A stretch of 64,000 bases of DNA from positions 351,707-415,706 of the forward strand of contig NZ_JACHJI010000003.1 of assembly GCF_014203535.1 (NCBI RefSeq). Direction: 5' to 3'. Position 1 is the first letter of the stretch. The number at the start of each line of letters is the position of its first letter. The notes under the pieces were generated by a model. That model did no database searches, had not been told where the DNA came from, and saw nothing but the letters and a program-made list of their open reading frames with translations. Source of the DNA: Streptomyces griseomycini (lineage in GTDB: Bacteria; Actinomycetota; Actinomycetes; Streptomycetales; Streptomycetaceae). Shown here piece by piece: positions 34,229 to 43,700 of this stretch. A program made the position numbers and the translations under genes.

Positions 34229-36841
34229 GTGACGGTCGGCGGACGGACGCTGCAGGAGCGGGACAGCGAACTGGCGTCACTGGCCCGCTGGTGGGGTGAG
34301 GCGTCCGACGGCACCGGGCGGCTCGTCCTCGTCGGCGGTGACGCGGGCGCGGGCAAGACCACGCTGATCCACGAGTTCGGCCGACGGCTGCGCGACGCCC
34401 GGCTGTTCTCCGGCAGCTGCGAACCGCTCGCCACGCCGCTTCCGCTCGGTCCGCTGCGCGACATGGCCGACACCCTGCCCGCCCCCCTGCGCCAGGAGCT
34501 CCTCGGCACCCCCGACCCGACGGCGGTGCGCCGCCTGCTGCTCGGCGAACTGCGCGCGGACGGGGTCCCGGCGCTCGTCGTACTGGACGACGCGCACTGG
34601 GCCGACGAGGCCACCCTGGACCTGCTGCGCTTCCTCGGCCGCCGTCTCGGGGACCGTCCGGCCATGGTCGTCGTGGCCTACCGGCAGGACGAGGTCGGGC
34701 CCCGCCACCCGCTGCGGGTGCTGGCCGGCGACCTGGCGGCGCTTCCCGCGGTCCGTCGGCTGACCGTGCCGCCCCTGTCCGCGGCGGCCGTCGCCCGGCT
34801 CGCGGCGGGAACCGGCATCGACCCGGTCGAACTGCACCGACGCACGGGCGGCAACGCCTTCTTCGTGACGCAGGTTCTCGGCGACGGCGGGGCCACCGTC
34901 CCGGCCACGGTCCGGGACGCGGTGCTCGCCCGCGCCGCGCGCCTGGGACCGGGCGCACGGGACGCGCTCGACGCCGTCGCCTGCCTCGGGACGCGGGCTG
35001 CCCCGTGGCTGGTCGAGGCGGTCTCGGGGCGGCCGCCCCGAGAGCTCGACGAGTGCGTGGAGCGCGGACTGCTCACCGCCGAGCACAGCGCGGTCGCGTT
35101 CCGGCACGAGCTGGTCCGCATCGCCGTCGAGGAGGCGATCCCACCGGCGCACGCGGCGGAACTGCACCGGCGGGCACTCGCCGTGCTCGCTTCCCGTCCG
35201 CCCGGCGAGGTGGACCCGGCACGACTCGTCGATCACGGGCAGCGGGCCGACGACCGGGCCGCGGTGCTCGCCTACGCGCCCCTCGCGGCGGAGCGGGCAT
35301 CCGCGCTGGGCGCCCACAAGGAGGCCGCCGCACACCTGCGCCGCGCGCTCGACGCGTCCCCGGGGCTGCTGCCGGCGGACCGGGCGGGGCTCCTCGAGGA
35401 GCTCGGCCGGCAGTGCCATCTCGCCGACGACCTCGACGCCGCGCTGTGTGCCTGGCAGGAGGCCGTCGCCGCGTGGCGCATGGCCGGTGACGGACGACGG
35501 CAGGGCGGGGCGCTGGTCGGGCTCGCGGTCACCGCGGCTCACCTGGCCCGGGAGATCCCCCTCGGCGAGCAGGCGTGCGACGAGGCCCTCGACCTGCTGG
35601 CGGGTCTGCCCCCGGGCCCGGAGCTCGCACTCGCCTGTGCCGTCCGCGGAAAGCTGTCGGCCATGGCCTTCCGCAACGCCGACGCGATCGCCTGGGGCGA
35701 GCGGCTCCTCGCGACGGCCGGTGACGGAGCCGGCGGTCTCGGACAAGCCCTGGCACTGCTGTCGATCGGCATCGGCCGCGCTCAGGACGGCGACCCGGCG
35801 GGCCTGGAACTGATCGGGCGCAGCGTCCGGCTGGCACGCGCGGCAGCCGCCTACGATCAGGCCGGACTCGGTTACTTCTGGCTCCAGTTGGTCTGCGTGA
35901 CCCGCCGCTGGTACCGGGCGGCCGAGCGCTGGTACGGGGAGGCCCTGGCCTTCACCGACGACCACGGCCAGGAGGTCTGGCGCCAGTGGCTGCGCGCGTT
36001 CCACTCGCGTGCCCTGCTCGACCAGGGCCGGTGGGACGAGGCCGAGGCGCTGGCGTCGGAGGTGCTGCGCACGGCGGGCGTGGACGACGGGCGCAAGATG
36101 ATCGGCATGGTGGTGCTCGGCCGGCTGCGCGCCCGCCGAGGCGACTCGGACCCCGGCCCCCTGCTGACCCGGGTGCGGACGACCATGGTCACCGCCGGGC
36201 CGGTCGTCGACTGGATCATCGGCTCGACACCGGCGCTGGCCGAGGCCGCCACGTACGCCGGGGACGCCGACCGGGTACGCGCGATCGTCCCCCCGGCGCT
36301 CGCCGCCGCCGAGGACCAGGGCGAGCCATGGCTGGTCGGCGAACTCGCCCACTGGCTGTTCCACGCCGACGGCCCCGCCACCGTACCGGCGCGGGCCGCC
36401 GAGCCGTACCGGCTCCAACTGTCCGGCCTCCGGCAGGAATCGGCCGAACGCTGGCAGGAGATCGGCTGCCCCTACGAGGCGGCGCTGGCGCTCGCCGGCT
36501 CCACGGACGAGGGGATGCTGCGCGAGGCGCTCGCGGCCTTCGACCGCCTGGGCGCGCGTCCGATGCGCGACGTCACCGCTCGCCGCCTGCGCCGGATCGG
36601 AGTGCGCAACGTCCCCCGACGCCCTGTGCGCGCCGTCGGCCCCGAGGGGCTCAGCCCCCGCGAGCAGGAGGTGCTCGCCCTGCTCGCCGACGGACTGCGC
36701 AACACCGAGATCGCCAAGGCGCTGTTCCTGTCGAGACGAACCGTCGAGCATCACGTCGCCGCCGTACTGCGCAAGCTCCGCGTGGCGGACCGGACAGAGG
36801 CGGCCCGGTACGCCCGACGCAACGGCGTAGCCGTCCGGTGA
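34229..36841 (+). CDS. LuxR-family LAL regulator with AAA domain
   Basis: An 870-residue large ATP-binding LuxR regulator. The AAA ATPase at residues 1-300 has Walker [13 protein letters not shown] and Walker [17 protein letters not shown] helical TPR-like middle follows, and the C-terminal LuxR helix-turn-helix is [26 protein letters not shown] and [14 protein letters not shown] (residues 805-865). LAL proteins often activate polyketide or catabolic operons. It faces the FAD monooxygenase gene. Confidence 0.9.
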   Translation: MTVGGRTLQERDSELASLARWWGEASDGTGRLVLVGGDAGAGKTTLIHEFGRRLRDARLFSGSCEPLATPLPLGPLRDMADTLPAPLRQELLGTPDPTAVRRLLLGELRADGVPALVVLDDAHWADEATLDLLRFLGRRLGDRPAMVVVAYRQDEVGPRHPLRVLAGDLAALPAVRRLTVPPLSAAAVARLAAGTGIDPVELHRRTGGNAFFVTQVLGDGGATVPATVRDAVLARAARLGPGARDALDAVACLGTRAAPWLVEAVSGRPPRELDECVERGLLTAEHSAVAFRHELVRIAVEEAIPPAHAAELHRRALAVLASRPPGEVDPARLVDHGQRADDRAAVLAYAPLAAERASALGAHKEAAAHLRRALDASPGLLPADRAGLLEELGRQCHLADDLDAALCAWQEAVAAWRMAGDGRRQGGALVGLAVTAAHLAREIPLGEQACDEALDLLAGLPPGPELALACAVRGKLSAMAFRNADAIAWGERLLATAGDGAGGLGQALALLSIGIGRAQDGDPAGLELIGRSVRLARAAAAYDQAGLGYFWLQLVCVTRRWYRAAERWYGEALAFTDDHGQEVWRQWLRAFHSRALLDQGRWDEAEALASEVLRTAGVDDGRKMIGMVVLGRLRARRGDSDPGPLLTRVRTTMVTAGPVVDWIIGSTPALAEAATYAGDADRVRAIVPPALAAAEDQGEPWLVGELAHWLFHADGPATVPARAAEPYRLQLSGLRQESAERWQEIGCPYEAALALAGSTDEGMLREALAAFDRLGARPMRDVTARRLRRIGVRNVPRRPVRAVGPEGLSPREQEVLALLADGLRNTEIAKALFLSRRTVEHHVAAVLRKLRVADRTEAARYARRNGVAVR

Positions 36842-36979
36842 CGGGGCCCACGGCCCTCCTGCCGCCCTGGTCCGCGCGGTCGGCGGTGGTTCCCGGTGCG
36901 GGTCCGGCGTGCATCCGGCACGGGGCACCGATCACCACGGGCGGCGACAGGGCCCGGTCCCCGAGCCGGTCCTTGTGCG

Positions 36980-37025
36980 TGGAGCGGGTGACGAGAACCG
37001 GATTCGCGCTCTCGGCCCGGGAAGC
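36980..37025 (-). repeat. Degenerate tRNA-Gly 3' fragment 1
   Basis: On the minus strand this reads as the anticodon-to-CCA part of a tRNA-Gly with several mismatches (ending CACCCGCTCCA). It is the most decayed of four copies in 36.9-43.6 kb and lacks the flanking hairpin. The rest of 36842-37229 shows no gene. Confidence 0.55.
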
Positions 37026-37229
37026 GATGGCGCCGGTGCGGACCGACGGCTCCTGACCCGGTCCCGCCTGCTCCGGCGTGACGCCCGGAAGCCGGGCGGT
37101 CGCGCCGTACGAGCCCTTCGACGCGACCGTCCGGGGGCACACGGCATGCTGCGGGGCGAAGGAAGCGTTCCGCGCACCCGCCCGCCGCTGCCGGGCGCTC
37201 GGGAAGCAGGACCGCGAACGGCTCCCACG

Positions 37230-37847
37230 TCAACCGTCCGTGTCGACCGTGCGGAAGACGCGGTTGAGATGGTCGTCCAGGACCGCGGCTGCGGACTCGG
37301 GAGTGCGCTGGCCGACGAGGATGCTGGTACCGAGCCCCGCAGACATCGCGAGCAGGCCGGCCGCCGCCAACTGCGCGTCCACGCCGGGCTGCAGCAGACC
37401 CGCCGCCTGTGCCTGCCGGAGGATGTCGGTCACGGCGCCTTCGGCGGCGTCGGGGTTCCTGATGAAGGGCTGCGCCGCGAGCGTCCGGTCGGTCACGGCC
37501 AGAACGGCGTACGAGGTGTAGAGGTGGTGGAAGGTGCGGCTCTCCTCGTCGGTCGGCAGTGCCGTCGTCAACAGCGCCTCGACCGTCGCACGCGGCCCCG
37601 GAGCGTCCCCGGCGGCTCGCATGCGGGCGGAGAGCCGCTCCCCGAACTTCCCGGTCAGGTGCTCCAGTCCGAAGAGCAGCAGCTTCTCCTTGGTCTCGAA
37701 GTAGTACTGCACCAGTCGCAGTGACACGCCTGCCTCGGCTGCCACGTCGCGCATTCCCACGGCGTGCAGCCCGCGTCGCCCGGCGACCCGGACGAGCGCC
37801 TCCGCTATCTCGGTGCGCCGTTCCGCATGGTCCACACGCCTGGGCAT
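37230..37847 (-). CDS. TetR-family regulator
   Basis: A 205-residue TetR repressor. The N-terminal helix-turn-helix (residues 8-55) includes RRTEIAEALVRVAGRRGLHAVGMRDVAAEAGVSLRLVQYYFETKEKLL, and the remaining helices form the ligand domain. It is divergent from the alpha/beta-hydrolase gene at 37961. Two palindromes in the 113-bp gap (ATACG-AC-CGTAT and ATACG-TT-CGTAC) are probable operators. Confidence 0.9.
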   Translation of the reverse strand: MPRRVDHAERRTEIAEALVRVAGRRGLHAVGMRDVAAEAGVSLRLVQYYFETKEKLLLFGLEHLTGKFGERLSARMRAAGDAPGPRATVEALLTTALPTDEESRTFHHLYTSYAVLAVTDRTLAAQPFIRNPDAAEGAVTDILRQAQAAGLLQPGVDAQLAAAGLLAMSAGLGTSILVGQRTPESAAAVLDDHLNRVFRTVDTDG

Positions 37848-37897
37848 CGGCTGGTTCTCCGCTCATCGTCCGCTGCGCTCTCTGGGGCCTCTTGATA

Positions 37898-37931
37898 ATA
37901 CGACCGTATCAACATCATGATACGTTCGTAC
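37898..37931. promoter_or_regulatory. Paired TetR-type operators
   Basis: ATACGACCGTAT (37898-37909, perfect dyad) and ATACGTTCGTAC (37920-37931, one mismatch) lie 22 bp apart centre to centre, about two helical turns. A TTGATA (37892) and a CATGAT (37916) could be the hydrolase promoter that they cover. Confidence 0.65.
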
Positions 37932-37960
37932 CACGAAACCGAGACCCTCCGGAGGTGGCC

Positions 37961-38872
37961 GTGTCCGAGACCACTGCCCGCACCCAGGCCGACGTCGGCC
38001 GCTATGTGAGCGACGCGTGGCGCGACCGCTACTTCGCCGCGTGCGACGCCGTCTACGCGTTGGGGGCACCCGCCCTCGCGGAGCAGGACGTGGAGACCTC
38101 GTTCGGCACCACCCACGTGTACCGCTACGGGCCCGCCGACCCCGCGGCCCGGTCCCGCACACCGGTCGTTCTGGTGCACGGAGCGGGCACCTGCTCCGCC
38201 ATGTGGTACCCGAACACCCCCGCCCTCAGCGCCGAACGCCCCGTCTACGCCGTCGACACCCCGGGCGATCCCGGACGCAGCGTGCAGCGAGAGCCGATCC
38301 ACCAGCCCGAACGGGCCGCGCAGTGGCTGGACGAGACGCTCGACGGGCTCGGGCTCGAACGCGTTCACCTCGTCGGCACCTCTTACGGGGGCTGGCTCGC
38401 CCTGAACCAGGCGCACCGCAGGCCCGAACGCCTCGCCTCGGTCACCCTGCTCGACCCGGGCGGCCTGGAGAAGGTGGGGCTGCGCTTCTTCGTCTGGATC
38501 TTCGTCGGCTTCTTCGCGACGTTCGCGCCCAGGGCGCTGCGTCCGCGGCTGGCGGCCTGGCTGGAACAGCCGGTCCTGGTCATGACCGAGCTGCGCACGA
38601 TGATCAGGACGGCCGTCCGCGCCTACCGCATCCGTCGCCCGGCACCGCTTCCCCTGTCCGAGGCGGAACTGTCCACCATCCGCACGCCCCTCTACCTGGT
38701 GCTCGGCAAACGCAGCCTCCTGGTGCACCCCGAGCGGCAGAGGGAGCGCGTCCCGCGCCTGATACCGGGCGCCCGTGCCGAGATCGTCACCGGCACCGGG
38801 CACGGACCCCAGATCGACCACGCGGAGGAGGTGAACCGCAGGATGCTGGACTTCATGGCTTCCGTCGACTGA
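37961..38872 (+). CDS. Alpha/beta-hydrolase
   Basis: A 303-residue hydrolase with VVLVHGAGTCSAMWYPN, a Ser nucleophile elbow VGTSYGGWLALNQA near residue 146, a cap domain rich in Trp/Phe (FFVWIFVGFFATF) and a late His in TGHGPQIDH. The GTG at 37961 has GGAGGTGG directly upstream. Divergent from and probably repressed by the TetR protein. The hydrophobic cap suggests a lipophilic substrate. Confidence 0.87.
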   Translation: MSETTARTQADVGRYVSDAWRDRYFAACDAVYALGAPALAEQDVETSFGTTHVYRYGPADPAARSRTPVVLVHGAGTCSAMWYPNTPALSAERPVYAVDTPGDPGRSVQREPIHQPERAAQWLDETLDGLGLERVHLVGTSYGGWLALNQAHRRPERLASVTLLDPGGLEKVGLRFFVWIFVGFFATFAPRALRPRLAAWLEQPVLVMTELRTMIRTAVRAYRIRRPAPLPLSEAELSTIRTPLYLVLGKRSLLVHPERQRERVPRLIPGARAEIVTGTGHGPQIDHAEEVNRRMLDFMASVD

Positions 38873-39211
38873 CGACCGCCGAGCCGCGTGTGCGGTCGGG
38901 CTGAGGCGCAGGGAACCCTTCCGCCGCTCGTGACGGAAGCGCCCGGCGCCCAGGTCCCTTCCAGGATTCCGGACCCGGGCGTACGCGGCCGCCGTGGCGT
39001 ATCACCCGCCCTCGTCAGGTTCACGGGGAACGGCGAGCCGAGGCCCCCACGGGTGGGAGCCGCGGCGAGCGTGGCGAGCCCGCAGGCCGGTGGTGTCCGG
39101 CGGCGCCGGGAGCGGTGGAACCGCCGTACGGACGGAGAACGCGTGCCCCCGCGTGCCCGACCTTCGTACTCCTGGCAGGCGTGAGCGGACGCCGAGCGGC
39201 CGATGACGCAG

Positions 39212-39570
39212 AAGCCCCAGGTCGCTGACCTGGGGCTTCGACAAGAGCGGGTGACGAGAATCGAACCCGCGCTCTCAGCTTGGGAAGCGACGGCGCTCGG
39301 GCGGGCCGTACACCTCCGACGTGCGCAGACGGCTTGTGCTTGGCTGGTCGTTCGCGTCGGTTCGCACCGCTGTCGACCGTGGTTGTCCGCTCTTACGGGC
39401 ACGCCATGGGCACGGGCCGCGAAGACCGGCGGGCAGAGTGCCTGCTCTGACGGGCATGGTGTTGAGCTGCTCGGTCGGACGTCCGGTCCGGAACGCCTGC
39501 GCGCGTGCACAGAGCCTGGAGGAAGCCCGTTCTGCGCCGCCAGGCCGGCGGTCGCGGCTTCCCCGGAACG
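39212..39570 (-). repeat. tRNA-Gly fragment 2 with hairpin and conserved tail
   Basis: Three parts recur here. A terminator-like hairpin AAGCCCCAGG/CCTGGGGCTT spans 39212-39238. The tRNA-Gly 3' half is at 39244-39288; read on the minus strand it has anticodon CCC, TTCGATT loop and CACCCGCTC. A tail at about 39325-39570 is shared with fragments 3 and 4, including two close copies of GTGCCC. No 5' tRNA half is present. The rest of 38873-39604 has no supported gene. Confidence 0.8.
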
Positions 39571-39604
39571 GCATGGCGCGTGCTTCGAACCAGCTTCGGT
39601 CGGC

Positions 39605-40258
39605 TCAGCTCGGCTTCTGCTCCTGCGGCACATCCGTGCCATACAGCTTGGCCGAGGCGCTTACATGGGCCAGCCTCCGCAGCGCGCTGAACACCGCCTC
39701 GCCCAGTACGGTCCCGACCACCACGGCCTCCACCATGTCCTCGACCGCCACCCGCTGGTCCACGTAACGGAGGTCGGCGCGGGCGACCTGCTCGGCTGCG
39801 TCGGCGTAGTCGTCGAGCACTTCGGCAAACGCCCCGTGGCCCAACCGGTCCAGGGCGGCGAGGACTTCGGACAGGTCGGTGGCGGCGGGGTTCGACTCGT
39901 GCGTCCGCCAGCCGCGCCGGGAGATGAGGTCGGCGACGACGGCCCGGGCGGCCGCCGACCCGGCGTCGTCGTGCTCGATGCCCCCGCTGCCGAGGCGGTC
40001 CGCAGCAGTGCCGAGCACTTTGTGCACGGGGCGCTCCGGGTCGTCGATGGCCGCCAGTACGTCCGCGATTTCGGCCACCTTCATGCCGCCGACCTCGAGC
40101 AGGGCTCGGATCAGCTGCAGCCGGCGCTCATGCGCCTCGCCGTAGGCCGCCTGGTTCGGGCTGGTCAGCTCACCCGGAGGCAGCAGGCCCTCACGGACGT
40201 AGTACTTGATCGTCGGCACCGGCACCCCGGTCTTTCGGCTCAACTCGCCAATGCGCAC
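39605..40258 (-). CDS. MerR-family regulator
   Basis: About 217 residues. The N-terminal MerR helix-turn-helix reads VRIGELSRKTGVPVPTIKYYVREGLLPPGE, followed by helices and a Glu/Asp/Ala-rich C-terminal domain with no metal-binding Cys pattern, so a small-molecule ligand is more likely than a metal. I choose the GTG at 40258, preceded by GAGGAG; an ATG at 40324 gives 22 more low-complexity residues. It is divergent from a two-gene membrane operon with palindromes between them. Confidence 0.85.
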   Translation of the reverse strand: MRIGELSRKTGVPVPTIKYYVREGLLPPGELTSPNQAAYGEAHERRLQLIRALLEVGGMKVAEIADVLAAIDDPERPVHKVLGTAADRLGSGGIEHDDAGSAAARAVVADLISRRGWRTHESNPAATDLSEVLAALDRLGHGAFAEVLDDYADAAEQVARADLRYVDQRVAVEDMVEAVVVGTVLGEAVFSALRRLAHVSASAKLYGTDVPQEQKPS

Positions 40259-40341
40259 AGCCGGTTCACTCCTCGACCTTCGTCCTGAGGCCGGGCCGGC
40301 CCTTGCCGGCCCTCCCTCCATCATAGATAGTTGAGCTATCG

Positions 40342-40363
40342 GATAGCGGATAGTGCCGCTATC
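40342..40363. promoter_or_regulatory. Dyad upstream of the membrane-protein pair
   Basis: GATAGCGG-ATAGTG-CCGCTATC is a perfect 8-bp dyad. An overlapping ATAG-TTGAG-CTAT element lies just to the left. This is the expected place for a MerR operator inside the target promoter. Confidence 0.6.
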
Positions 40364-40379
40364 TACTTAGGGGGTAGCC

Positions 40380-41396
40380 ATGTCTCATTCACGCCCACCA
40401 TCCCGGCCTGCGCCGTTGTGGTCGCCGTCGGCGCCATGGCGGTCATGGCATCGGCCGCTGGTGCTGTTCGCGGCAGCGATGGCGCTGATGGCGCTCATAT
40501 CCGCGGTGGGACTCGCCGTGGACGACCGTGTCCTGGTGGGTGCGCCGATCTGGTTCAAGCCGTTCAAGTTCTCGGTCTCGTTCGTGGCGTACTGCCTCTC
40601 CTTGGCCTGGATGCTGTCGCTTCTGCCCAGCGGACGACGCGTGGGCTGGTGGGCGGGGACAGTCGTCGCGCTGACGAGCCTCATCGAGATGGTGATCATC
40701 ACAGGGCAGGTGGTGCGCGGGAAACGCAGCCACTTCAACCACGAGACACCCTTCGACGAGGCGCTGTTCAATGCGATGGCCGTCACGGTCGTGATCCTTT
40801 GGCTCGGCACACTCGTCGTCGCCGTGCTGCTGCTCCGGGCCCGAATCGCGGACCGCGCGTCCGCCTGGGCGATGCGCTCCGGCATCGTCCTGGCGCTGGC
40901 CGGTGCAGGCGTCGGTTTCCTGATGACCCAGCCCGCGCCGGGGCAGCGGCGTGGCGACTCCGGTGTGGTGGGCGCGCACAGCGTGGGCGTGCCGGACGGC
41001 GGTCCGTCGATGCCGCTGACCGGCTGGTCGACGACCGGAGGCGATCTACGGATCCCGCACTTCGTCGGCATGCATGCGCTGCAGCTCCTGCCGCTGCTGG
41101 TCATGGTGCTGACCGCCCTCGGGCCACGCTTCACTCGACTCACCGACGACCGGATACGGCTGCGCCTGGTGCTGCTCGCCTCGGGAACGTACGCCGCCGC
41201 CTTCGCGCTGGTTCTCTGGCAGGCGTTGCGGGGCCAGCCACTGATCCACCCGGACGCCGCGACGCTGAAGGTGGCCGGACTGATCCTGTCGGCCGGTGCT
41301 CTAGGGACGTACGCATCCCTGAGGGCTCCGACTCCCTCGCCGGTCAAGGCAAATGGCCCGGAAGACGCCCCCACTCCGAAGGAACTCGTACCGTGA
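40380..41396 (+). CDS. Polytopic membrane protein of unknown function
   Basis: A 338-residue protein with about eight hydrophobic segments (for example LVLFAAAMALMALISAVGLAV, FSVSFVAYCLSLAWMLSLL, VTVVILWLGTLVVAVLLL, LVLLASGTYAAAFALVLW). A conserved-looking APIWFKPFKFSVS segment follows helix 1. It overlaps the next gene by 4 bp (GTGA), so the two proteins are made together, probably under the MerR regulator. No function recognised. Confidence 0.75.
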   Translation: MSHSRPPSRPAPLWSPSAPWRSWHRPLVLFAAAMALMALISAVGLAVDDRVLVGAPIWFKPFKFSVSFVAYCLSLAWMLSLLPSGRRVGWWAGTVVALTSLIEMVIITGQVVRGKRSHFNHETPFDEALFNAMAVTVVILWLGTLVVAVLLLRARIADRASAWAMRSGIVLALAGAGVGFLMTQPAPGQRRGDSGVVGAHSVGVPDGGPSMPLTGWSTTGGDLRIPHFVGMHALQLLPLLVMVLTALGPRFTRLTDDRIRLRLVLLASGTYAAAFALVLWQALRGQPLIHPDAATLKVAGLILSAGALGTYASLRAPTPSPVKANGPEDAPTPKELVP

Positions 41397-41857
41397 CCGG
41401 ATTCCTCTTCGAGTTCTCCTTCTGGCTCGTCGCACCCGTATGGCTGCTCATGATCTTCGCGCCGGGGTGGGGGCCGACCGCTCGCATCGCCGGCTCACCG
41501 TGGACCGTGATGCCCGTACTGCTGGTCTACCTCGTACTGGCGGTCCCGGTGTTCCCCGAGCTCTGGACCGCGGTCCGCAGCCCGGACCTGGACACCTTCC
41601 GTGATCTGACGGCCCTCGCGAACGGCGCGGGGGCCATCTGGGCACAGGTCATCGCCTGGGATCTGCTGATCGGCCAGTGGATGTACCGGGAGGCCAGGCG
41701 GCTGGGGATCTCCGCCCTGCTGATGGGGCCACTGCTGGTTCTCACGATCTTGCTGTCACCGTTCGGGCTGCTGGTGTTCCTGTGGCTGCGCACGGCAAGG
41801 TCATGGCGTGCGACCCGCGACGACCTCGCGACTACCGTGGCCGACGGCGCCACGTAA
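41393..41857 (+). CDS. ABA4-like (DUF4281) membrane protein
   Basis: A 154-residue, four-helix membrane protein. Its opening (LFEFSFWLVAPVWLLMIFAPGW), central LDTFRDLTALANGAGAIWAQVIAWDLLIGQWMYREA and C-terminal GPLLVLTILLSPFGLLVFLWLR match the ABA4-like family. In plants ABA4 is needed for neoxanthin formation; bacterial members have no established role. The GTG start overlaps the previous stop. The gene ends 130 bp before the hairpin of tRNA fragment 3. Confidence 0.75.
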   Translation: MTGFLFEFSFWLVAPVWLLMIFAPGWGPTARIAGSPWTVMPVLLVYLVLAVPVFPELWTAVRSPDLDTFRDLTALANGAGAIWAQVIAWDLLIGQWMYREARRLGISALLMGPLLVLTILLSPFGLLVFLWLRTARSWRATRDDLATTVADGAT

Positions 41858-41992
41858 TCGACGCCCGGGACGCGCGGGTGCCGACCGCAACAAGTCGCAG
41901 CGTCATGGTGCGGATGTGGTGCGGGCGCCACCTGCTGGCCTGGACGGCGGCATGAACCTGGTACGCGGCCACGGACCACCACACACGACAAC

Positions 41993-42350
41993 AAGGCCCA
42001 GGTCTCTGACCTGGGCCTTCTCCGTGGAGCGGGTGACGAGAACCGAACTCGCGCTCTCAGTTCGGGAGCGACGGCGCTTGAGCGTGCTGTATGGCTATGA
42101 CGCGCAGACGGCTTGTGCTCCGGTGGTCGTGCGCGTCGGATCGCACCGCTGTCGACCGCGATTGTCCGCTCTTACGGGCACGCTACGGGCACGAGCGCAA
42201 CGTCCGGTGGGAAGAGTGCCTGCTCTCGGACGGGCACGGTGTTGAGCTGGGCTCGGTCGGACGCTCAGTCGGGGACACCTGCGCGCGTGCACAGAGCTTG
42301 GAGGAAGCCCGTTCTTGCGCTGCGAGGCCGGCGGTCGCGGCTTCCTCGTG
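41993..42350 (-). repeat. tRNA-Gly fragment 3 with hairpin and conserved tail
   Basis: Same three-part unit as at 39212: hairpin AAGGCCCAGG/CCTGGGCCTT (41993-42019), tRNA 3' fragment (42025-42069, some mismatches in the anticodon stem), and a tail to about 42350 that matches the tail of fragment 2 along its length. It separates the MerR module from the VapBC module. No other gene is seen in 41858-42371. Confidence 0.8.
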
Positions 42351-42371
42351 ACGCCGATGCTCGCCCTTGGT

Positions 42372-42794
42372 TCATTTGCCGGCTTCGGGTCCGTACCACT
42401 GGAGTGCCTGGCCGGTGACGGCGGCGATGCACTCGAAGTCCCGGTCGCGGTGCAGCAGCGTGAGTCCCTGCAACTCGGCCGTGGCGGCGACCACGAGGTC
42501 GACGGCTCCGGCGCTGCGGTGCTGTCCGCGCTGGGTGAGAACCTCCTGGACCCGCCAAGCGCGATCGTGGGCGCGATCGTCAACCGGCACCCAGCCGAAG
42601 AGCAGACGCATGTCTTCGATGCCTTGTGCGCGGTCGGCAGCGGAACGCGCGCTGTAGAAGAACTCCAGCTCTGTGATGGGGCAGGTGGCGATGAGCCCGG
42701 CTGCTGCCGCCTGGTCCCAGCCGTACTGCTCGGCGTCGCCGCGCAGCATGCGGGCGAGCGCACTGGTGTCGATCAGGTACTGCGCAGCGTTCAC
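42372..42794 (-). CDS. vapC: VapC-type PIN-domain toxin
   Basis: A 140-residue PIN-domain ribonuclease. Acidic motifs are in place: YLIDTSALARML (first Asp), ITELEFFYSARS (Glu), and AGAVDLVVAATAELQG with RDRDFECIAAVTG (late Asp residues). VapC toxins cleave tRNA or rRNA. Its GTG start overlaps the antitoxin stop by 4 bp, and together they form a type II toxin-antitoxin module between tRNA fragments 3 and 4. Confidence 0.9.
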   Translation of the reverse strand: MNAAQYLIDTSALARMLRGDAEQYGWDQAAAAGLIATCPITELEFFYSARSAADRAQGIEDMRLLFGWVPVDDRAHDRAWRVQEVLTQRGQHRSAGAVDLVVAATAELQGLTLLHRDRDFECIAAVTGQALQWYGPEAGK

Positions 42795-43006
42795 CGGCGG
42801 TAGTTCCGCTTGTCCTCGAAGAGGTCGAGGTCGAAGGCGCCTTCTTCCGCCGACGCCCGCAGGCGGGTGAGCGCCAGGGCCCGCCGCCGATTCTCCAGCA
42901 CCTCGCGCAGCGCGGTGTTGACCGTCTCCTTCTTGGTGCTGGTGCCGAGGGCCTTGGCCACGTCCGCCAGCAGCTGATCGTCGAGGTCGATCACTGTCCG
43001 ACTCAT
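42791..43006 (-). CDS. vapB: VapB-type antitoxin
   Basis: A 71-residue antitoxin with ribbon-helix-helix start SRTVIDLDDQLLADVAKALGTSTKKETVNTAL and a C-terminal toxin-binding tail (FDLDLFEDKRNYRR). ATG at 43006 has a strong AGGAGG nine bases before it. It probably represses its own promoter at the dyad at 43020-43048. Confidence 0.9.
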   Translation of the reverse strand: MSRTVIDLDDQLLADVAKALGTSTKKETVNTALREVLENRRRALALTRLRASAEEGAFDLDLFEDKRNYRR

Positions 43007-43019
43007 GGTGCACCTCCTG

Positions 43020-43048
43020 AGATATAAGCGATGGTGCTCATTATATCT
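43020..43048 (-). promoter_or_regulatory. vapBC promoter and operator
   Basis: AGATATAA (43020-43027) and TTATATCT (43041-43048) form a perfect 8-bp inverted repeat. Read on the minus strand it contains a consensus -10 TATAAT (43040-43045), about 34 bases before the antitoxin ATG. A VapBC complex bound here would block its own transcription. Confidence 0.7.
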
Positions 43049-43493
43049 TCTCGGGTGCATGACGTGGTCGGAGAGGTCGGCGGGTCGGATCACAGCATCG
43101 GCAGAATCGGCCGAGGGAGGCGGTGTGGTGAGGAGGGTCAGGTGGAGAGCGCCGAGCCCTCCGAAACGGAGCCGGCACCCGCCCGTGGACCACCTCGCGC
43201 ACTCCTGCGAGCGCAGCCTGCCTGCGCTTGAACCCTGAGTCTGGTGGCCGGTCAGCGCGGTTCGTACCGCCGGTGGCGGGCCGGCGGTCGTCGGCCCGCG
43301 CGGACGGCTGCGGCCCGGTCAGGGATCGCACGGGTGGGCTTTGCAGTCAGCGTCGGGCGGTGCTGGTCCGACAGTCCGTATGCGATCAGCCCGGATCGGG
43401 ACGAGGCCGGGTGGCCGTTCGCGGCACGGTGTCAGTCGGCATGGCACGCGGAGGGCATGTCGCCCCTGAATTGGTCCAGCCTGGACAATCAAC

Positions 43494-43700
43494 AAACCCC
43501 AGGCCGCTGACCTGGGGTTTCTCTTTGGAGCGGGTGACGAGAATCGAACTCGCGCTCTCAGCTTGGGAAGCGACGGCGCTTGGGCGGGCTCTATGGCCCT
43601 GACCTGGGTAGATGACTCCTCGCGGGAATGGTCGTGCGGGTCGGTCCGCACCGCTGTTGACCGTGGTTTACCGCTCTTAGGGGCACGCTATGGGCACGGC
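43494..43700 (-). repeat. tRNA-Gly fragment 4, best-preserved copy, probable att site
   Basis: Hairpin AAACCCCAGG/CCTGGGGTTT (43494-43520), tRNA-Gly 3' half at 43526-43571 ending CCGCTCCA on the minus strand with an intact T-arm, and a tail (about 43625-43700) containing GTGCCC-ATAGC-GTGCCC. It lies 530 bp before the first gene of the biosynthetic cluster. Apart from this unit and the terminator at 44028, the region 43049-44100 has no gene that I can support. Confidence 0.8.

Noticed and set aside
43526..43571. A complete tRNA-Gly gene
   Set aside because: Only the anticodon-to-CCA half is present; the sequence where the D-arm and 5' acceptor strand should be does not fit.
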